Shown here: one piece after another, positions 58,930 to 64,000 of the stretch
Numbering within the stretch: the stretch's first letter is position 1
Layout: each line of letters starts with the position of its first letter
Assembly (NCBI GenBank): GCA_050998805.1
Contig: JBPCPV010000055.1
Location: 1 to 64,000, forward strand
Source: JAICKM01 sp050998805
GTDB lineage: Bacteria > Chloroflexota > Chloroflexia > QHBQ01 > JAICKM01
DNA length: 64,000 nucleotides
Reading direction: 5' to 3'
The notes under the pieces: model-generated
Told to the model about the DNA's origin: nothing
What the model saw: only the letters and a program-made list of their open reading frames with translations
Databases searched by the model: none
Made by a program: the position numbers and the translations under genes

Positions 58930-61871
58930 GGGCTTGGCCCGATGCCCTGATCCGCGGGCGCGGCGGCTTCGGGCATCTTGTAGATGACGGTGCCTCCCTG
59001 GCTGAAGACGGGCTGCATGAAGCGTGCGAACTTGGCGAGGGCTTCGGGGGAGTACTTCCACGGCCCGGTGTCGTTGCCCGCGCGGCCCTGCTCGCCTTTC
59101 TCTATGCTGCCGACGAAGACGTAGTGGATCTTGTACTTCTCCAGGATGCTTTTGGCGAGGTTGATGTCTGTGGTCGCGTAGAGGTCGTCCTGGTCCTTCC
59201 CGCGTGGGCCGAGTAAGGCCATGATCGTCGGCTGGCCGCCGCGCCACTGCTGCTCGTGCCCCGGCCAGCCTAAGATCGTCGGCTGGCCGGTGTAGGCGGA
59301 GACGCGCCCGTGGTTGCCCTGCACGTTGTACTCGACATCGTTCACGGCCTCGGCCACGCCGTCGCCACCTTTGACGTTAGCGCGTATCCAGTGGATCGCC
59401 GCGAGGTCGCCGGGGGCGCTGTCGCCGAGGGGGGCGATGCCGTCGAGGCCCTTCAGCTTGTGGGCGGTGGGGTTGCCGACTTGGACGCCGGGCAGCACAA
59501 GGCCGTTGTCGCGGGCGGCGAGACCGAGCACCGGGTAGACCATCGCCAGGCAGAAGAGCGCGACGAAGCCGATGCCCCAGGCCCCGGCCAGTGCTATCGC
59601 GGGCGCGCCCGACGACTCCCTGCCGGGCACGGCGCGCTTGCCGAACGCCCAGGAGATGAGCCACCACGCCGCGAAGCCCGCGACGGCACCCCAGAGTATC
59701 CAGACCTGGTAGTAGAACTTGAACAGGGTGTTGAGCCGGCTGCCGAATACATCTTGCAGGAAAAATATCTCGGTGCCGAAGGTGATCATCGCGCCGACGC
59801 CGATCAGCACGAGCGCGAAAATCTCCTCGGTGGACCAGCGCCCCGGCTGTAATCGCTCGCGTATCAGGTAGACGGCGACCGCAGCGAGCGGAAGCAGCAG
59901 CGCCATGAGCGGGAATGAGAAGATGAGTGCGCCGACCAGTGAGGCCGCGATTACGCCGATCAGCACGATCAGCGGCGTCGGGTTCTGCCGCCCCTCGGCG
60001 TGATCCGCCATGATGCTGCGGACGACCATGATGACGGTGAGGGCGATCACGGCGTAGAGGAAGAAGCCGAAGACGGTGACGAAGCCCTGCCATGTTTTCG
60101 GCCAGATGTTGACGCCTATGAGGTTGGAGATCTTCGACGCGAGGAAGCCGATGATCGGGATCTTCGCCACGGCTTCGGGCAGTTCGATCTGCCGCCCGCC
60201 GACCAGGGACGTGAAAGTGAGCTGGAACGGCAGGAAGAGTATCAGCCCCAGCGCGACCAGCGCAGCCGCCTGGGTGAGCCAGCTGCCGATCCGTGTGTCG
60301 CGCAAGCGAACCAGGAGATTGCGGATTGCGGATTGTGGATTGCGGATTGATTCGTCTTCGCTATCCTCGGCTTCCGAGATAGGGGCGGAGGACGTGGCCC
60401 ATCGGAGGGCGGGGGTGCCGAGGATGGGGAGGGCTAGGCAGACCAGGACGATGCCGAGGTAGGTCGGGTAATCCCATGTGTTGGCGACGAACAGCGAGCC
60501 GGTGGCGAGGGCGTAAACGAAGAGCCGCAGGTTGCCCTCGAGGCCGCCGGAGAGGAGGCCGCGTCGGCGAGCGAGCGCGCCCGCAGCGTCGGCAGGTCGG
60601 AGCGCGCCGGCTTTGAGCAGCCCGAGCGCGAGGCCGAGCGTGAGCATCACGAGCGGCAGCGCGAGCATGTGGGGGTGCATGTCGTTCAGCAGGAAGCTGA
60701 AAAACGGGAACTCGTTGATCGTCTCGCCATTGTTCGGCGCGCCCACGTCAACGACGACCCGCGAGGGCGTCCACCAGTTGAAGGCGTCGCCCCACTTGAT
60801 GCCGGGCTGGTTGTTGGCGAAAAGCTGCCCCGCCCCCGCCATGTTGCCGGTGACCGCTATCAGCAGCGCCGCCAGCACTCCGGCGAGGAGCGCGCCCCAC
60901 GGCACCTGCGGCTGCCCCTCTGCGAGTGCGGATTGCGGATTGCGGATTGCGGAGTCGGGAGGGCCTGCGGCTGACGGCTGACGGCGCTCCGGCCCAAACT
61001 CGTCGCCGTGCCCGTTACCGCTGCCGTTCCGCCCGCCTGCCTTCGCAGTGGCCGGTGCCTCGACCTCAGCGACAGCCGTCCCACCGCTGCTCGCAATCAC
61101 CCGGCGGGTGGGGAGGGCGGATCGCGGAGGGCCTGCGGCTGACGGCTGACGGCTGACGGCTGACGGCTGATGGCTGACGGCTGACGGCTGACGGCTGACC
61201 GCGACGGCACGCGTCGGCACGCTGCCCCGGCGGGCGCGCATCAGCCCCGCCACCATGTTGTAGACCAGGCCGAACGCGCCGAGCGCGGTCAGGCTGAATA
61301 GCGTGACGTTCGAGAGGTTGAAGCCGACCGTCGAGTCCACGCCGGAGAGGTGACAGAGAGTGCCCATCAGGGTGTAGCCGAAGTAGTAGTAGTTGATCGT
61401 GTATCCGGCCAGCCAGGGGTCGAGCGGCGGCATCACCTGGTTCTGGGTGAAGCTGTTGAGGAAGCCGAAGTCCATGTACTTTTCGGTGCCGAAGATGTAG
61501 GGGGAGTAGGAGCGGACGACTGCCCAGAACGCGAAGGCCAGCCCGAACACGGCCTCGGCGAAGATCCAGTAGCGGGCCTGGCCGCGCAGGAAGGCGAGCA
61601 TCTCGTAGCCGAGCGCGCGCCCCTTACGCAGCACCAGCCAGGCCGAGCCGCCGATCAGCACGAGCAGCATGAAGATGTTCGACGCGCGGCTGAACGGCGC
61701 GAGCTGGAACATACCGATCATCCAGGCCGCGTAGCCGACGAGCAGCAGGCCGAGCATCTTGCTGAACGCCCAGCCCCGGTCGGGCAGGCGGCGCATGGCG
61801 ACCCAGGCCAGGGGCCACGCGGCGAGGCCGAGTATTTCCAGGGTTAGCCACCAGGCGATTGCGTCTCCCAC
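58926..61871 (-). CDS. DUF2298 / Chlor_Arch_YYY polytopic membrane protein
   Basis: 981 residues, about 14 TM helices plus a soluble C-terminal domain (about 830-981). The diagnostic tyrosine cluster is GYTINYYYFGYTLMG (about 150-165), and QDVFGSRLNTLFKFYYQVWIL is the second conserved block. These proteins of Chloroflexota and archaea resemble GT-C transferases but have no proven activity. Two inter-TM loops carry translated heptamer repeats: residues about 224-246 (heptapeptide SRQPSAV repeated), about 296-316 (RNPQSAL), and about 508-517. It starts 12 nt after the upstream DUF2298/TPR gene's stop, so the two are an operon. Confidence 0.85.
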   Translation of the reverse strand: MGDAIAWWLTLEILGLAAWPLAWVAMRRLPDRGWAFSKMLGLLLVGYAAWMIGMFQLAPFSRASNIFMLLVLIGGSAWLVLRKGRALGYEMLAFLRGQARYWIFAEAVFGLAFAFWAVVRSYSPYIFGTEKYMDFGFLNSFTQNQVMPPLDPWLAGYTINYYYFGYTLMGTLCHLSGVDSTVGFNLSNVTLFSLTALGAFGLVYNMVAGLMRARRGSVPTRAVAVSRQPSAVSHQPSAVSRQPSAAGPPRSALPTRRVIASSGGTAVAEVEAPATAKAGGRNGSGNGHGDEFGPERRQPSAAGPPDSAIRNPQSALAEGQPQVPWGALLAGVLAALLIAVTGNMAGAGQLFANNQPGIKWGDAFNWWTPSRVVVDVGAPNNGETINEFPFFSFLLNDMHPHMLALPLVMLTLGLALGLLKAGALRPADAAGALARRRGLLSGGLEGNLRLFVYALATGSLFVANTWDYPTYLGIVLVCLALPILGTPALRWATSSAPISEAEDSEDESIRNPQSAIRNLLVRLRDTRIGSWLTQAAALVALGLILFLPFQLTFTSLVGGRQIELPEAVAKIPIIGFLASKISNLIGVNIWPKTWQGFVTVFGFFLYAVIALTVIMVVRSIMADHAEGRQNPTPLIVLIGVIAASLVGALIFSFPLMALLLPLAAVAVYLIRERLQPGRWSTEEIFALVLIGVGAMITFGTEIFFLQDVFGSRLNTLFKFYYQVWILWGAVAGFAAWWLISWAFGKRAVPGRESSGAPAIALAGAWGIGFVALFCLAMVYPVLGLAARDNGLVLPGVQVGNPTAHKLKGLDGIAPLGDSAPGDLAAIHWIRANVKGGDGVAEAVNDVEYNVQGNHGRVSAYTGQPTILGWPGHEQQWRGGQPTIMALLGPRGKDQDDLYATTDINLAKSILEKYKIHYVFVGSIEKGEQGRAGNDTGPWKYSPEALAKFARFMQPVFSQGGTVIYKMPEAAAPADQGIGPSP
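60321..60348 (-). repeat. In-frame heptamer array GCGGATT x4 within the DUF2298 gene
   Basis: Plus-strand units GCGGATT, GCGGATT, GTGGATT, GCGGATT. It is translated on the minus strand as IRNPQSAIRN between two TM helices. Confidence 0.85.
60921..60983 (-). repeat. In-frame mixed heptamers (GCGGATT, GCGGAGT, GCTGACG) within the DUF2298 gene
   Basis: TGCGAGT, three GCGGATT, GCGGAGT (60921-60955), then two GCTGACG (60970-60983). The spacer GAGGGCCTGCG before GCTGACG recurs before the array at 61138. Confidence 0.8.
61138..61200 (-). repeat. In-frame heptamer array GCTGACG x9 within the DUF2298 gene
   Basis: Nine consecutive heptamers, seven exact GCTGACG plus one GCTGATG and one GCTGACC. Because 7 is not a multiple of 3, the coding strand reads a 21-nt/7-residue repeat (P-S-A-V-S-R-Q). 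The opposite orientation would give TGA stops. Confidence 0.9.
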
Positions 61872-61883
61872 AGTTTCTCCTCT

Positions 61884-64000
61884 CTAGTGCAGGCTGTCGA
61901 GTTGCTTCTGCGCGTCTGCGGCCCAGCCCTTGCCCGACTCGTCCTGCGGCGCGTTCTTGATGCAGTTCTGGAACGCATCGCGGGCGTGGTCGAGATCCTG
62001 CGTGGTCTCGTAGACCTCGCCGAGGTGGAACCAGGCTTCGGCGAAATGCGGGCTGGCCGCGACCGCGTTCTTGAAGGCGGTGATCGCGTCTTCGTAGCGC
62101 CCACGGTCCTTATAGGCGATGCCGACTTTGTTGTATGCTGCCGGCTTGTCGGCGTCCCCAGCCTGCTGCACGGCCTGCTCCCAGGCGGCCAGCGCCTTGT
62201 CGGGGTCGGCGTTCTCCATGTAGATGTCGCCGAGTTGGTGGTATGCGGGCACGTCTTTAGGCGCGAGTTGGGTAACGGTTATGAACTCCTTGATCGCCAG
62301 GTCGAGGGCCTGGTGCTGGTGGTAGTACTCTCCGAGCGCCCGGTGTGCGTCAACGTTGTTCGGGTCGGCCTTCACGGTCGCCAGCAGGGTGCGTAGCTGC
62401 TGATCTTCCACGAGCGGCGGCGGAGTGGGCTTCGGGTGCGGGGCCGACGGCGTTCCCGGGCTGCCGGGCGCGCTGCCGATGTTCTGCGCGACCTCTGTCG
62501 GGCGCACATGGTAGATAGTCACGACGTCGTTCTGGTACGCAATATCGAGGTACTTGTTCTCCATCTGCTTGAACTTGGCGAGGCCGGCGGGAGTCTTCTG
62601 GTAGTAGACCTGCTCGAGCTGGCCGAGATAGATGTATGCGATGTCGTACTTGTTGATCAGCAGCAGGGTCGTCGAAATGTCCTCTGTGCGGTAGAAGTTG
62701 GTCATGTCGCCTCGGCGCTCACCCACCTGCCAATCGTAACGCTGCTCCTCTTGGTGCAGCCCGCCGACGACTATCGGCAGGCCGGTGTAGGTGCCGACCA
62801 TCATGCCGCTCTCACGGTAATAGCCGAGGGGTGCCTCAGCGATCACTGGGGTGCCCTTGATGTGGGTGTTCATCCAGTCGAGCGCCTCGCGCTCGAAGCG
62901 GAAGGGCAGCGTGCCGGTGATGTTTCCGTTGTCTAGCGACAGGTTGAGGATAGCCTTGTCCATCCAGTCCATGCCGTTGAGGGTGCCGACCGGCGGGCGC
63001 GACTCTTCGGTCGGGAAACGGTCGGCGACGCGGGACTGCGTGCCGGAGACGGTGAAGATCAGGCTGCCCACTACCAGCAAGGCGAACGGCACCAGCCAGA
63101 GCGCGCGCCACGGCGAGAACCAGCTTCGGCGGGCCGGACGGCGACGGCTCCCGCGCGGGCCGAGCAGCGCGTATAGAGCCACGGCGGCACCGCAGGCCAC
63201 CAGTACCCACGCCTGCTCGTAGAACTTGAAGACCGTGTTCATGCGGTAGTAATCGCCGTCGCCCATATGGTCGGCCAGGTAGATATATTCGACGCCGAGC
63301 ATGATCACGAAGCCCGCGACCAGCATGATCCCGCCGAAGACTGTCCCCGGCGACTTCACTCCGCAGAGCAGCGTGGTGATCAGCCCGCCGATCAGCAGGG
63401 CGAGCAGCCCGTCGAGCAGGTTGTGGGGCGGGCTGTTGGCGGCGAGGGGTTGTAGGTACAGCACGAAGGCGACAAGCAGAGCCAGCGCCATCATCGGCAG
63501 GCCGAAGCCCGTGGGCAGCAGCCCCCGGCGTGATCGCTCGGCGGGTACGGGCAGCAAGACCGAGGCTGGCGGCACTGTCTCTGTGGGGGCGGTGGCTTCA
63601 TCCGGTTCTTGGGCTGCCGGTCTGTCTGCGGCGTCCGACACCGGTTCCGGCTCTTCCGACAACCAGTGGAAGCCGTTCCCATCCTCGGCTTCGGCGATGG
63701 ATGTCTCCTCGTAGCCGTTGGGTTCGGCGACTCCGGAATAGCCATCGGCTTCTGCGCTGTGTGCGCCGAGATTGGACGCTTCCGGGTCGTCGAGCGTGGT
63801 CATCCAGGCGCGCCGCCTGCTTGCCAGCTCGGCCTCCAGGCTGAAGCCGAGATCACCTACATCGGCGAGGCCATAATCGTCCTCGTCGTCGGGCGCGCCT
63901 GCGGCGACCGGCTGGGGCAGCGGGGCCGTGATAGCTGTATGATGGACGTTAGCGCCGTTGCTGCCATTGGCCTCGGCCTGGGCAACTCCGACCGGAACGG
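61884..64000 (-). CDS. DUF2298-type membrane protein with C-terminal TPR repeats (5' end outside window)
   Basis: The frame is open to the window edge, so the N terminus is missing; an internal ATG at 63803 is not a likely start. From the edge: an acidic, low-complexity region of about 220 codons, TM helices, then YYRMNTVFKFYEQAWVL, the second conserved DUF2298 block, and an extracytoplasmic domain with HIKGTPVIAEAPLGYYRESG. The last about 185 residues are four to five TPR units (e.g. AHRALGEYYHQHQALDLAIKEF, PAYHQLGDIYMENADPDKALAAWEQAV). The NYYYFG half is presumably encoded beyond 64000. Paralogue of, and co-transcribed with, the gene at 58926. Confidence 0.85.
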   Translation of the reverse strand, partial: VPVGVAQAEANGSNGANVHHTAITAPLPQPVAAGAPDDEDDYGLADVGDLGFSLEAELASRRRAWMTTLDDPEASNLGAHSAEADGYSGVAEPNGYEETSIAEAEDGNGFHWLSEEPEPVSDAADRPAAQEPDEATAPTETVPPASVLLPVPAERSRRGLLPTGFGLPMMALALLVAFVLYLQPLAANSPPHNLLDGLLALLIGGLITTLLCGVKSPGTVFGGIMLVAGFVIMLGVEYIYLADHMGDGDYYRMNTVFKFYEQAWVLVACGAAVALYALLGPRGSRRRPARRSWFSPWRALWLVPFALLVVGSLIFTVSGTQSRVADRFPTEESRPPVGTLNGMDWMDKAILNLSLDNGNITGTLPFRFEREALDWMNTHIKGTPVIAEAPLGYYRESGMMVGTYTGLPIVVGGLHQEEQRYDWQVGERRGDMTNFYRTEDISTTLLLINKYDIAYIYLGQLEQVYYQKTPAGLAKFKQMENKYLDIAYQNDVVTIYHVRPTEVAQNIGSAPGSPGTPSAPHPKPTPPPLVEDQQLRTLLATVKADPNNVDAHRALGEYYHQHQALDLAIKEFITVTQLAPKDVPAYHQLGDIYMENADPDKALAAWEQAVQQAGDADKPAAYNKVGIAYKDRGRYEDAITAFKNAVAASPHFAEAWFHLGEVYETTQDLDHARDAFQNCIKNAPQDESGKGWAADAQKQLDSLH

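Noticed and set aside
1..64000. tRNA, rRNA or replication origin
   Set aside because: No T-loop/acceptor-stem pattern, rRNA-like sequence or DnaA-box cluster was noticed by eye; a tRNAscan or Infernal run would settle this.

Overview
This is a GC-rich bacterial chromosomal segment, most likely from a Chloroflexota lineage. The pointers are two DUF2298/'YYY' membrane proteins (a family known mainly from Chloroflexota and archaea), a Firmicute-style DnaB/DnaD/DnaC-like helicase set, many polytopic glycosyltransferase-like proteins, SLH-anchored surface proteins and abundant heptanucleotide repeats. The phylum is an inference from gene content; no rRNA or tRNA gene was seen.

Layout. 0-3 kb: a replicative helicase operon (dnaB, a DnaD-domain protein, a DnaC-like ATPase). 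3.2-15.3 kb, minus strand: an envelope-glycan locus with two clan-A glycosidase-like proteins (one fused to an O-antigen ligase domain), UDP-glucuronate decarboxylase, a second ligase, a UDP-glucuronate-epimerase-like SDR, an LPG-synthase/flippase-like membrane protein and a GT4 glycosyltransferase. It is split by a low-GC islet (VOC protein and YdeI-like protein). 15.7-20.7 kb: a single-chain restriction-modification enzyme with a foreign-looking recognition segment, a gene remnant, a methyltransferase and an NTF2-like protein. 20.8-30.4 kb: more polytopic glycan proteins, a small P-loop kinase, a DUF1972 glycosyltransferase and a nucleotidyltransferase-like protein. 30.5-36 kb: a secreted helical-repeat protein, a two-component system with a methyltransferase, and a PIN-domain protein with a small upstream ORF.

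36.4-47 kb holds the most unusual block: three large proteins joining a GT-C membrane glycosyltransferase to an NHL beta-propeller, two of them also carrying paired PA14-like modules. 47.2-52.5 kb: a sedolisin protease with three SLH repeats, Sua5 (tRNA t6A synthesis) and sufB. 52.6-58.9 kb, minus strand: a branched-chain amino-acid-type ABC transporter (livK-H-M-G-G-F) with duplicated livG and a long structured 5' leader behind a consensus promoter. 58.9-64 kb: two consecutive DUF2298-type proteins, the upstream one fused to TPR repeats and running off the window.

Two themes connect the regions. First, much of the window is devoted to making, exporting, polymerising and modifying a surface glycan. 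Second, intergenic DNA, 5' leaders, gene 3' ends and even inter-membrane loops of coding genes carry arrays of several unrelated 7-nt repeats, plus a hairpin repeat with core CCGCCGTCTCGGCGG. All functional calls are from reading motifs by eye; no database search was run.
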